The translations under genes and the position numbers were made by a program. From Chloroflexota bacterium (GTDB lineage: Bacteria > Chloroflexota > Limnocylindria > Limnocylindrales > CSP1-4): a DNA stretch of 21,398 nucleotides. The notes under the pieces were generated by a model. That model ran no database searches. It saw nothing but the letters and a program-made list of their open reading frames with translations, and was not told the origin of the DNA. The stretch is from NCBI GenBank assembly GCA_021812735.1, contig JAKAMV010000059.1, positions 1-21,398 of the forward strand, written 5' to 3'. Of the stretch, positions 7,945 to 14,650 are shown one piece after another. Within the stretch, counting starts at the first letter, position 1, and each line of letters starts with the position of its first letter.

Positions 7945-8244
7945 ATGGAACTGACGATCTCCACGGGATCCCTTCGGCGGCAGGCCGGCGAGTGCCTGGC
8001 ACGGGTCTCCGATGGGGACACGTTCGTCGTCCTCCGCCACGGTCGGCCGGTCGCCATCCTGCGGCCTGCAGGATCCCCGGATACCTGGCGGCGGGGGAGG
8101 GCCTCGGCAACCCTCATGTGGCGGAACCTGCGCGTTCTCATGGCCGCAGCACGCCATGAGCCCGTCCTCATCACCTGGTACGGCGCGGGGACCGCGGTCC
8201 TGGAGCCGTTGCCGTCGGGCTCCGAATCGAAGGCTGAGCCGTGA
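7945..8244 (+). CDS. Phd/YefM-type antitoxin-like protein
   Basis: This is a 99-residue protein. The N-terminal 45 residues (TISTGSLRRQAGECLARVSDGD, then TFVVLRHGRPVAILRP) have the Phd/YefM pattern of an N-terminal helix, a helix and a beta hairpin ending in a G-x-P-V-A-I-L strand. In that family this part dimerises and binds operator DNA, while the C-terminal tail wraps the toxin. Here the tail is an Arg/Trp-rich 50-residue segment unlike known toxin-binding tails. ATG 7945 is the natural start, because no Phd-like sequence precedes it. The stop overlaps the next gene start as GTGA, so the two are translationally coupled. No Doc, YoeB or PIN-type toxin is adjacent. It could be a stand-alone repressor. 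Confidence 0.7.
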   Translation: MELTISTGSLRRQAGECLARVSDGDTFVVLRHGRPVAILRPAGSPDTWRRGRASATLMWRNLRVLMAAARHEPVLITWYGAGTAVLEPLPSGSESKAEP

Positions 8245-8843
8245 TCACGAGCGAGCCGCGGACGATGGCGGTCCACGAGTTGCGTGACAAGGCGCGGTTG
8301 GCCGTCGCCTACGCCAACAAGGGAACGCCTGTGATTGTCTTTCAGCACGGCGACCCAGCCGTCGTGATCATCACGAACGAGGAGGCTCAGCGCTGGGTCG
8401 CGATCGAGCGTGCCCTATCGACGCTCCATGGGCTCGAGATCTACCCGGAGCTCGTCGGCGACACGAGCTCGCTGGCCGGCCTGGTCTCAGGCCGGGTCCA
8501 GGCGAACGCCTCGGCGGTGGTTCGGCTCGGGCGGGAGGACCGCCAGATCCTCGACATCCCGAGGACGATCGGGATCACCGAGATCCAGCGCCGAGTCAAG
8601 GCGATCATCGACGAGGTCGCCGAGGGCCGGCCGAGCGTGATCTACTCGAGCGGCGAGTACATCGCCTACCTGATCACGCCGGCCGAGTACTACCGCCTGC
8701 AGCGGCTGTCGCGTGTCGTCGCCTGGTTCCTCGCCGCCGGTCTCGACCTGGCCACGGCCGACACGCCCGAGATCGTCGCCTTCGTCAAGGCGTACCGAGA
8801 ACGCGGTTCCGGCGCCGGCCAAGCGGGAGCGATGGCGGGATGA
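8241..8843 (+). CDS. Protein with two tandem Phd/YefM-like domains
   Basis: This 200-residue protein starts at GTG 8241, which overlaps the stop of the upstream Phd gene. Two antitoxin-like units are visible. The first, about residues 9-52, has MAVHELRDKARLAVAYANKG then VIVFQHGDPAVVIITNEEA. The second, about residues 110-160, has IGITEIQRRVKAIIDEVAEG then VIYSSGEYIAYLITPAEYY. Each shows the helix, helix, beta-hairpin order of Phd/YefM DNA-binding domains. The C-terminal helix (VVAWFLAAGLDLA) is hydrophobic and may be a dimer or partner surface. A tandem-domain antitoxin could bind asymmetric operators or act as a preformed pseudo-dimer. No toxin gene follows in either direction. The family call is fairly sure and the regulatory target is unknown. 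Confidence 0.65.
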   Translation: MITSEPRTMAVHELRDKARLAVAYANKGTPVIVFQHGDPAVVIITNEEAQRWVAIERALSTLHGLEIYPELVGDTSSLAGLVSGRVQANASAVVRLGREDRQILDIPRTIGITEIQRRVKAIIDEVAEGRPSVIYSSGEYIAYLITPAEYYRLQRLSRVVAWFLAAGLDLATADTPEIVAFVKAYRERGSGAGQAGAMAG

Positions 8844-8853
8844 GCCGAAGCCA

Positions 8854-8885
8854 ATTCCGTACAACCTCGGAATCTTGTACGGAAT
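8854..8885. promoter_or_regulatory. 11-bp perfect inverted repeat, probable operator
   Basis: ATTCCGTACAA (8854-8864) and TTGTACGGAAT (8875-8885) are perfect 11-bp arms around a 10-base spacer. No T-run follows, so a terminator is unlikely. The site lies 8 bases after the tandem-Phd gene and about 155 bases before the TraG-like gene. It may therefore be an operator for the mobilisation operon, possibly bound by the Phd-type proteins. A third CGGAAT half-site lies inside the spacer at 8868-8873. Confidence 0.5.
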
Positions 8886-8887
8886 AC

Positions 8888-8928
8888 GGGTTCCAATCGG
8901 CGACGCGAGTCGCTAGGGTCGAACCCAT
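8888..8928. repeat. Nested inverted repeats upstream of the traG-like gene
   Basis: GGGTTC (8888-8893) pairs with GAACCC (8923-8928). Inside them GCGAC and GTCGC form a second short stem around GCGA. The structure could be a transcript hairpin or a protein-binding site in the 198-bp gap 8844-9041. It is not a tRNA, because no D-arm or T-arm can be drawn. A GGGAGGGG ribosome site at 9030-9037 serves the next gene. Confidence 0.35.
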
Positions 8929-9041
8929 GCCATTCATCCATTCGAGGTACGACCGCCAAACCGACCCGTGACGGCCGTTCGGGGCTGCGGCTCTGTCCTC
9001 GTTCTCCTCCCACGCCTGGCGGTTGTACCGGGAGGGGCGCG

Positions 9042-11393
9042 ATGACGGAGCCGCTGGTCCCGATCCCGCTGCCCGACCTGACGGTCATCGTGCAGCCGGT
9101 CGCGGCCGTCCTCGCCGCCTACGGCGCCGCCAAGATCGGGCCACCGCTCGTCCGGACCGCCAGGCAGCGCGCCTACGACGAGGCCTCGACCGCGGAGGCC
9201 GTCCGGTTGGTCATCTCCTCGCCGGCTGGACTGGCGCCCGACCCTGATCTCGCGGTCGAGCTCGTCCGGGCCTTCCACCCTCGACAGCGCCGCGGCTTCG
9301 ATGGCTGGCGGGTCGGCTGGCCGTCGATCGAGCTCCAGGTCGTCCATGTCGATGGCGAGCTGCGCTGGGAAGTCGTCGCCAATCGGCAGCTCGCGACGCT
9401 CGTCGAGAACGCCCTGCGGTCGCTGTGCCCTGGGACCGTCGTCGACATCGCCGCGCCGGTCGACCGTCCGGCGGCGGCTTCGGCGGTCACACGGCTGGCG
9501 GCGTCGGCGTCGTGGCCGCTCCGGGAGGTTGACAAGCCGGAGGCTCGAGCGCTCCACCGCCTGGCCGGCGCCCTGGCATCCACGCCCCCAAACGCTGCGG
9601 TCCGCCTGCGCATCGTCGCCCGGCCCGTTCCGCCCGACGACTGGCGGAAGCTCGTGTCGCCGCCGTCGGCGAACGCAAGCCTGACGATGGGCCAGCTCAT
9701 CGGCAACGCGGTCATCGACGGACTCCTGTTCCGGGACAGCGACTTCCGCGAGAAGTCCTCGGCGCCGGTCCTGTCGCCCGAGGAACGCGACGCGCAGACC
9801 CGGAAGCGCCGCGGCGTCGTCGGCTTCGACGTCGGCCTCGTCCTCGAGGTCGCCGGCGTTCCGGCCGATCAGGCGGAGGCGCTCCTGTGGCGCCTCGTCG
9901 ACTTCACGCATCCGCTCGGCGACGGCCACCAAGAGCTCCGCTGGGACGTCCGACGCGGTCCGGCAGATGGGCCGCGGGCTGCCCGACTGGCGGACTGGGA
10001 GCTCGCCCAGCTCTGGTACCTGCCCGACGCGTCGTTCGACAGGGCCGGCTTCGTCCGGGACCGACCCGTCGCCGCGCCGCCGCCGACGGCGGGCTCGGGA
10101 GAGGTGGGGCTCGTCGTCGCCGAGGCCCACGGCAGACCGCTGGCGATCCCGACGCGGATCCTGCCGCGACACGTCGTCGCCCTCGGCGCGACCGGCTCGG
10201 GCAAGAGCACGCTCCTGCTCAACCTTGCCCTCGCGGCGATCGAGGCGGATATCGGCACGACCGTCATCGATCCGCACGGCGACCTGGTCAACGACGTCCT
10301 GTGCCGGGTTCCGAGGTCGGCGGCCGAGCGCATCCACGTCCTGCGGCTCGCCGATCGCGCCCACCCTCGCGGCTTCAACTTCCTCGAGCGGCGGTCGCCC
10401 GGCGACGACCAGCTCGTCGCCTCCGAGTTCGTGTACATGCTCGAGGACCTCTGGCCGCGCTTCTGCGGGCCGAAGATGCAGCACTACCTGCGCAACGGCC
10501 TGCTCACGCTGTTCGCCGACGAGCGGCCGCACACGATCCTCGAGCTGATCCGCATCGTTACCGACGACGAGTTCCGAGCCCCGTTCATCAAGCAGCTGCG
10601 CGACCCGATGGTCCGTGCCTTCTGGGAGAAGGAGTGGCCGTCGGGCGGCGAGCGCGAGCGCGACACGTCGATCAAGGCTGTACTCAACAAGCTCGGCGCG
10701 TTCGTGACGTACGACTCGATCCGCGGTGTCGTCGGCCAGGGCGTGTCGACGATCCGGCCGCGCGACCTGATGGACCGCGGCGACGTCCTGCTTGTCGACC
10801 TGTCCGGCGTCGGTGGCGACAACGCGACGCTGTTCGGGGCGATGCTGGCCAGCCGCTACTACGTCGACGCGATCGGGCGGCAGGGCCTGCCTCGCTCGGA
10901 GCGGCGGCAGCACCTGCTGCTCATCGACGAGGCGCATCGGTTCGCGACCCGCGCGATCGAGAACACGCTGGTCGAGGGTCGGAAGTTCGGCCTTGCGCTC
11001 GGGCTCGCGTCGCAGTCGCTCGGCGGGCTGGGGGAGCGCCTGAGCCGGTCGGTCCTAACGAACGCGGCGACGATCGCGTTGCTCGCGCCGGGCTCGGAGG
11101 ACGTCCGGAACCTGACCCGGCTGTTCGCCCCGGTCACGTCAGAGCAGCTGACGGCGCTGCGGGCGTTCGAGGTTGTGATGCGGATGCCCGGCCGGGGCGG
11201 CCAGCCGACGGCGTACGGCGGGATTCTGCTGCCGCCCGGTCCCGCCGATCCGACGCTCGCGGCGGAGATCGTGGCGGCGAGCGACGCTCGCGACGCCCGG
11301 CCGATCGACCAGGTCCGGGCCGAGGTCTTCCGGCGGGCGGGAGGTGATGAGAAGCCGCGTCCACCCGACGCACGCGGGACGGTCAAGCGATGA
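9042..11393 (+). CDS. TraG/VirD4-like conjugative coupling ATPase (HerA/FtsK superfamily)
   Basis: This 783-residue ATPase is of the type that moves DNA or protein in conjugation and mobilisation. Walker A is GATGSGKST at residues 382-390. Walker B is LLLIDEAHR with the catalytic acid pair D629-E630. A sensor-like LASQSLGGLGE follows, then an Arg-finger-type FEVVMRMPGR near the end. The pattern GATGSGKST...DPHGDLV...IDEAHRF is typical of the type IV secretion DNA-binding ATPases. The N-terminal 370 residues have one weak hydrophobic segment (about residues 13-35, IVQPVAAVLAAYG) and an unassigned alpha/beta region. A proper membrane anchor is not clear, so it may be a soluble or peripheral form. 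ATG 9042 has a strong GGGAGGGG site. It heads a five-gene plus-strand operon. The ATPase class is sure, and the exact subfamily is less so. Confidence 0.85.
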   Translation: MTEPLVPIPLPDLTVIVQPVAAVLAAYGAAKIGPPLVRTARQRAYDEASTAEAVRLVISSPAGLAPDPDLAVELVRAFHPRQRRGFDGWRVGWPSIELQVVHVDGELRWEVVANRQLATLVENALRSLCPGTVVDIAAPVDRPAAASAVTRLAASASWPLREVDKPEARALHRLAGALASTPPNAAVRLRIVARPVPPDDWRKLVSPPSANASLTMGQLIGNAVIDGLLFRDSDFREKSSAPVLSPEERDAQTRKRRGVVGFDVGLVLEVAGVPADQAEALLWRLVDFTHPLGDGHQELRWDVRRGPADGPRAARLADWELAQLWYLPDASFDRAGFVRDRPVAAPPPTAGSGEVGLVVAEAHGRPLAIPTRILPRHVVALGATGSGKSTLLLNLALAAIEADIGTTVIDPHGDLVNDVLCRVPRSAAERIHVLRLADRAHPRGFNFLERRSPGDDQLVASEFVYMLEDLWPRFCGPKMQHYLRNGLLTLFADERPHTILELIRIVTDDEFRAPFIKQLRDPMVRAFWEKEWPSGGERERDTSIKAVLNKLGAFVTYDSIRGVVGQGVSTIRPRDLMDRGDVLLVDLSGVGGDNATLFGAMLASRYYVDAIGRQGLPRSERRQHLLLIDEAHRFATRAIENTLVEGRKFGLALGLASQSLGGLGERLSRSVLTNAATIALLAPGSEDVRNLTRLFAPVTSEQLTALRAFEVVMRMPGRGGQPTAYGGILLPPGPADPTLAAEIVAASDARDARPIDQVRAEVFRRAGGDEKPRPPDARGTVKR

Positions 11394-11515
11394 CGACGCA
11401 GGCCTGTCGCCAGCCTGGCGCGCCGGGTGGCGTGCGGGTGGGTCGACCCGCGTCAGGCCCGTGCCGAGCCGTCGTGCTCGCCGGCCGCTCGCGATCGACG
11501 GGACTGCTTCCATGA
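11390..11515 (+). CDS. 41-residue bridging ORF between traG-like and relaxation genes
   Basis: A 41-codon frame starts at ATG 11390, overlapping the TraG-like stop as ATGA. It ends at TGA 11513-11515, overlapping the next gene start ATG 11512 as ATGA. The peptide is Gly/Arg/Pro-rich with two cysteines and no recognised motif. The ATGA junctions at both ends are the main support. They favour ATG 11512 over the upstream GTG/ATG pair at 11344/11347 as the true start of the following gene. It may be only a coupling leader. Confidence 0.4.
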   Translation: MTTQACRQPGAPGGVRVGRPASGPCRAVVLAGRSRSTGLLP

Positions 11516-12387
11516 GCGTCGTCTTCCGCGAGAGCACCGAGCGACCGCTCCTGTCGAGCCTCGACGTCGGGCTGCTGTCCGTCCGCGATCGCGGTTGCCT
11601 CCGGCTGCTCTACCGCGCCGGCGTGGCGACCGCCGACCAGCTGGCCACGCTCGTGTTCCCGTCCCGACGGACGGCCCTCCGCCGACTCCGACGGCTCTGG
11701 CAGCTCGGCCTCCTCGAGCGCGCACCGCTCGCGCCCGAGCGCGGCGGCATCCCCGTCGCCTACCGCATCAGCCGCCGGGGGAGCAAGCGGCTCGGCTACC
11801 ACGACACCCGAACCGGCGGCGTCGGTCGGGTCCGCCACAGCCTCGACATCGTCGACGCCGTCTGTGCGCTCGTCCGATCCGCTCCTGAGGCCGTCCAGGT
11901 CTGGCTCACCGAGCCGATGGTCGATCGCGAGCTCCCGCCCCACGTGCGGCCCGACAGCATCGTCGTTCTCCGGCTCGCCCGCGGCTCTGCCGTGCTCTGC
12001 CTCGAGATCGACGAGGCGACCGAGCACGCGCCGACCATTCGCGCCCGGCTCGGCGCCTACGAACGTTCGCTCGCCGGTCAGACCGGTTGGCACGTCGTCT
12101 GGGTCGTGCCGACAGTGGAGCGCCTCGGCTGGCTCCGGCGGGTCGGTCGCTGGGACGACCGGCCCGGGCTCGAGGGCTCCTCGTGGAGCGTCGTGCTCGA
12201 CGAGCTCCGGGCGCTCGGTCTGCGGGCGCCGACGCATCCGATCGGCTGGAGTGGGGGAGCGGTCGCCCTGGAGGCGATCGTCACGGATCCACGCGACCGA
12301 GGGTGTGCGACGCCGGTGGCCACGCCATCCTGGGTGCGCCTTCTGGGCAGCGGCGGCGCGGAAGACGCCGACGAGGCGCTCCGGTGA
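11512..12387 (+). CDS. Replication-relaxation family protein (winged-helix, mobilisation-linked)
   Basis: This 291-residue protein resembles the replication-relaxation family found next to TraG-type ATPases on actinobacterial and Chloroflexota plasmids and integrative elements. The N-terminal winged helix reads VRDRGCLRLLYRAGVATADQ, then LVFPSRRTALRRLRRLWQLG, as expected for a helix-turn-helix. It is followed by a beta-wing (AYRISRRGSKRLGY). The C-terminal half has RPDSIVVLRL and LCLEIDEATEHAPTIRARL, which match the family's R-P-D and E-x-D-x-x-T-E motifs, a nuclease-like alpha/beta core. Its role is presumed to be initiation or regulation of plasmid-type replication or transfer. Its partner is the upstream ATPase. 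The start ATG 11512 is chosen because of the ATGA overlap. The residues before it are Arg-rich and not family-like. Confidence 0.75.
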   Translation: MSVVFRESTERPLLSSLDVGLLSVRDRGCLRLLYRAGVATADQLATLVFPSRRTALRRLRRLWQLGLLERAPLAPERGGIPVAYRISRRGSKRLGYHDTRTGGVGRVRHSLDIVDAVCALVRSAPEAVQVWLTEPMVDRELPPHVRPDSIVVLRLARGSAVLCLEIDEATEHAPTIRARLGAYERSLAGQTGWHVVWVVPTVERLGWLRRVGRWDDRPGLEGSSWSVVLDELRALGLRAPTHPIGWSGGAVALEAIVTDPRDRGCATPVATPSWVRLLGSGGAEDADEALR

Positions 12388-12659
12388 GGCGCGACTCGCT
12401 GACGCCCGCCGAGCGGAGCCTCCGCGGCCGCATGGGCGCGTACGTCGTCCACGCCCGCTACGACCCGCGCCAGATCACCGCACCGGCCCGCGAGGCCTTC
12501 CTCAAGCGCTTCCTCAACGAGGTCGACCCCGACCGAGTCCTCCCCGAGCCCGAACGGCTGCGCCGGGCAGCGGCGGCTCGCAAGGCCTACTTCACCCGGC
12601 TCGCGTTCCTGGCCTCCCGCCGCCGCACCGAACGCCGCACGCGAGGCCGGGGGAGGTAG
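12384..12659 (+). CDS. Small basic conserved-type protein, unknown function
   Basis: This 91-residue protein starts at GTG 12384, which overlaps the previous stop as GTGA. The sequence SLTPAERSLRGRMGAYVVHA, then AREAFLKRFLNEVDP and ARKAYFTRLAFLASR, looks like a short helical protein that recurs beside mobile-element genes in GC-rich bacteria. This is recalled from general knowledge and not from a search. It ends in an Arg-rich tail that could touch DNA. No catalytic residues are evident. The tight coupling to the relaxation gene suggests a role in the same process. Confidence 0.7.
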   Translation: MRRDSLTPAERSLRGRMGAYVVHARYDPRQITAPAREAFLKRFLNEVDPDRVLPEPERLRRAAAARKAYFTRLAFLASRRRTERRTRGRGR

Positions 12660-12663
12660 CGCC

Positions 12664-13047
12664 ATGGAACAGTGGTGGATCCTCGAGGTCCCTGATGCGC
12701 AGACGGCCTTCGAGGCGATCGTCGTGACAGAGCTCATCCGGGCGTACGAGGTGACCGGCGTTCGGGTCGTCGCTCGAACCGAGCTCGACCTGCGAGAGCA
12801 CCTCTACGTCTGCATGCGCACCAGTGGGGAGCCGAAGGTCGACGAAGCCCACGACCGCGCGCTGGAGGTGTTCTGCCACCTCGGCTATCCGACCCTGTTC
12901 AGCATGGCCGACCTGATCGATCGGGAACGCGTGCAGGCCCTCGCCACCGGCAGCCCGGCGACGATGATCGCGTACCTCATGTGGCGTTATCCAGGCCGCT
13001 ATCGCGTCGACCTGCCTCTCGGCACACAAGCCATCTGGGGCGGGTGA
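12664..13047 (+). CDS. Hypothetical protein, last gene of the mobilisation operon
   Basis: This is a 127-residue protein with a clear ribosome site (GGGGGAGG at 12649-12656) before ATG 12664, four bases after the preceding gene. I do not recognise it. It begins MEQWWILEVPDAQTAFEAIV and has alternating helix and strand character, with an acidic middle (PKVDEAHDRALEVFCHLGYP). The C-terminus is MIAYLMWRYPGRYRVDLP. There is no signal peptide, membrane segment, cysteine cluster or nucleotide-binding motif. Co-transcription with the replication-relaxation gene is the only clue to its role. Confidence 0.65.
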   Translation: MEQWWILEVPDAQTAFEAIVVTELIRAYEVTGVRVVARTELDLREHLYVCMRTSGEPKVDEAHDRALEVFCHLGYPTLFSMADLIDRERVQALATGSPATMIAYLMWRYPGRYRVDLPLGTQAIWGG

Positions 13048-13071
13048 CCGAGGATGTCGTAGGGTTGGCAG

Positions 13072-13317
13072 GTGCAGCCCATCGGCGACACCTCGCAGGC
13101 TTCGAGCGAGGGCGTTACGCAGCCAGCCAGCGTGCTCTCGACGAGCGGAGTGCCCGCCGTCAGCGTTGCGGTGCTCCGGAGGTGGGAGGACCAGGGCCTC
13201 ATCCCGACGGGTGGCCGTTCGACAGGGCTACTCCAAGCCTCCACCGCCTTCCCGCCCGTAGTGGAGGAGGAGTTGCCGGTCGTGGCCGTCGAGATCGTCG
13301 AGGCGCGTCGCAGTTGA
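13072..13317 (+). pseudogene. Short frame with MerR-like helix-turn-helix remnant
   Basis: An 81-codon frame from GTG 13072 contains SVAVLRRWEDQGLIPTGGRS, which resembles the second helix and wing of MerR-family DNA-binding domains. The first helix is missing: the residues before it are Ser/Thr/Pro-rich and not family-like. The rest after the motif is a different, Val/Glu-rich tail. It could be a decayed regulator or excisionase, or a chance match. No strong ribosome site precedes it. Confidence 0.3.
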
Positions 13318-13321
13318 GGCT

Positions 13322-13375
13322 GTTCCAGAAATCGTGCTGTTCCGCGAGGTGCGGAACGCCGGACTTCTGTGGAAC
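13322..13375. repeat. Nested palindrome (GTTCC arms)
   Basis: The inner perfect hairpin is GTTCCGC (13339-13345), loop GAGGT, then GCGGAAC (13351-13357). An outer imperfect pair surrounds it, GTTCCAGAA (13322-13330) against TTCTGTGGAAC (13365-13375), which differ by a two-base insertion. The layered GTTCC half-sites suggest a recombination, transfer or regulator site. A simple terminator is unlikely because no T-run follows on either strand. Confidence 0.45.
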
Positions 13376-13456
13376 GCAGGTGCGGCATGAGGAGAGCCCG
13401 CGGCCTGTTGGGACCTGGCGCCGTTCGCCGTCCGGATCGGCCAGCGGACAAGAGAC

Positions 13457-13615
13457 TCAGCGGATCATGTGGGCGCAGTGCTCATATACGCTCGGCGCGC
13501 CCTCCTCGAACACGATCCCGCAGCGAGTGCCGGTGCCGGTGCACTGACCCGTCGGGGCTCGCCTGCGCTCACGGGGTCGCGCTCCTGATCTTGGCCGCGG
13601 CCTTGATGAGCGCAT
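13457..13615 (-). CDS. Possible small Cys-rich protein
   Basis: A minus-strand frame overlaps the end of the HEPN gene and runs to TGA at 13459-13457. It encodes about 52 residues from an in-frame ATG near 13615. The final part (QCTGTGTRCGIVFEEG, then PSVYEHCAHMIR) has Cys/His spacing like a tiny zinc ribbon. The first half is Arg/Pro-rich and overlaps the neighbouring gene in another frame, so the true start is unclear. It may be chance. Confidence 0.2.
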   Translation of the reverse strand: MRSSRPRPRSGARPRERRRAPTGQCTGTGTRCGIVFEEGAPSVYEHCAHMIR

Positions 13616-14543
13616 GCAGGTGGTCGAGCGCGAAGAACACCTGGGCGCTATTCGCCTCGGTGGCGTAGCCGAGCGAGCGCCCGTGGAGGACGACATGGCG
13701 GTTGAGAAGGCGGCTCGACCCCCGGAAGGTCAAGAAATCGGTCTTCGTCCAGAGGAACGTCACGGTCTGCAGCAGCGCCTCGTCCGCAGCGTCGCCGTAG
13801 GCCGATACGCCGGCCTTAACGGCGGACTTCGGGCTCGTGTCGCCGCTCTTGCCCATGAACGCCTCGATCGCGATCCCCTCGATCAGCGGAAGCAGCGTCG
13901 GAATGCTGACGCGGTATCGCCCTTCCTTATGGTCGCGCGCACCGTCGATGAGGAACCGGCGCCGATCACGGAACAGTGGCTCGCCGAGCCATTCCTCGAC
14001 GAGGCCACGCGCGCGCCGCCCCTGTACCTGCCTCGCCATGTGCTGCCGCAGCGGGATCCGCTTGCCCGCGATCGCGAGCTCGCCGGCATCGACGAACTCG
14101 GACGCGGGCAGGTTTGGCGGGAACCACCAGCCGAGCTTGGCGAGGGCGGCGTCGTACTTTCGGGATCGATCGTCCCAGCCCGACAGCCGGTCGCCGAGGG
14201 TGAGCATCGACGCCCAGGCGGCGGGCATCACCGCAGGCTGCACCGCGGCGACGAGGGCCTCGAAGCGCACGCGCTCGGCGTCGTAGTAGCGGGCGATCGT
14301 CTCGGCAGCAAGGCCCTGGATCTGGCTCAACTCGTCCTGCAACCGGGCGACGCTCGACAGCGCCGTTCCCTGGGCCACGAGAGATGAAAGCTGCGGCGCC
14401 AGCTGCTCGGAGATCCTGAGGCGGTCGGCGACCAGGTCGCCGATGCGCATGCTCGCGGTGATCTGCTCGCGCCAGCGTAGCGAGGCGTGGGCGAGCTCTT
14501 GGTAACGCCGCTGTTCGCGGGCGATCCAGTCGAGGTAGGACAC
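13569..14543 (-). CDS. HEPN-type abortive-infection-like protein
   Basis: This 324-residue protein starts at GTG 14543 with GGGGA about nine bases upstream. The C-terminal part carries LLNRHVVLHGRSLGYATEAN, with R282-x4-H287, the HEPN-type R-x4-H motif. The spacing N-R-H-x3-H-G followed by Y-x-T-x2-N recurs in many proteins of defence islands. The N-terminal 130 residues form long amphipathic helices (around residues 25-110) that could be a coiled coil or sensor. The middle, IPTLLPLIEGIAIEAFMGK, is a hydrophobic helix of the same domain and not a membrane anchor. It lies 107 bases downstream of the AbiE pair on the same strand and may be read from the same promoter. RNase activity is an inference from the motif. 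Confidence 0.6.
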   Translation of the reverse strand: MSYLDWIAREQRRYQELAHASLRWREQITASMRIGDLVADRLRISEQLAPQLSSLVAQGTALSSVARLQDELSQIQGLAAETIARYYDAERVRFEALVAAVQPAVMPAAWASMLTLGDRLSGWDDRSRKYDAALAKLGWWFPPNLPASEFVDAGELAIAGKRIPLRQHMARQVQGRRARGLVEEWLGEPLFRDRRRFLIDGARDHKEGRYRVSIPTLLPLIEGIAIEAFMGKSGDTSPKSAVKAGVSAYGDAADEALLQTVTFLWTKTDFLTFRGSSRLLNRHVVLHGRSLGYATEANSAQVFFALDHLHALIKAAAKIRSATP

Positions 14544-14650
14544 GGCACGATCCCCGGGGCCAGCTGCCCGCGGCGGTCCGCGGTCCAGCCGAGGCGCCCA
14601 TTCTCGCTCCCATTGCCTGTACCGGGAGGATCTCGACTACAGCCCTCACC

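Larger units (their letters stand above)
13048..13568. other. 521-bp gap without a secure gene
   Basis: This stretch separates the plus-strand mobilisation operon from the minus-strand abortive-infection genes. It holds a possible MerR-like remnant (13072-13317), a nested palindrome (13322-13375) and a possible Cys-rich small frame on the minus strand ending at 13457. It has the look of decayed or intergenic mobile-element DNA. No tRNA, insertion-sequence end or terminator with a T-run is visible. Confidence 0.6.

Noticed and set aside
8934..10937. A 667-codon open frame on the minus strand
   Set aside because: It is the complement of the TraG-like ATPase gene, which has intact Walker motifs. 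The product has no recognisable domain.
11344..11511. Longer start for the replication-relaxation protein
   Set aside because: The extra N-terminus is Arg-rich and unlike the family, the ribosome site is too close to that start, and ATG 11512 has an ATGA junction.
12087..12383. Upstream extension of the 91-residue protein
   Set aside because: It overlaps the relaxation gene by about 300 bases in another frame. The GTGA junction at 12384 is preferred.
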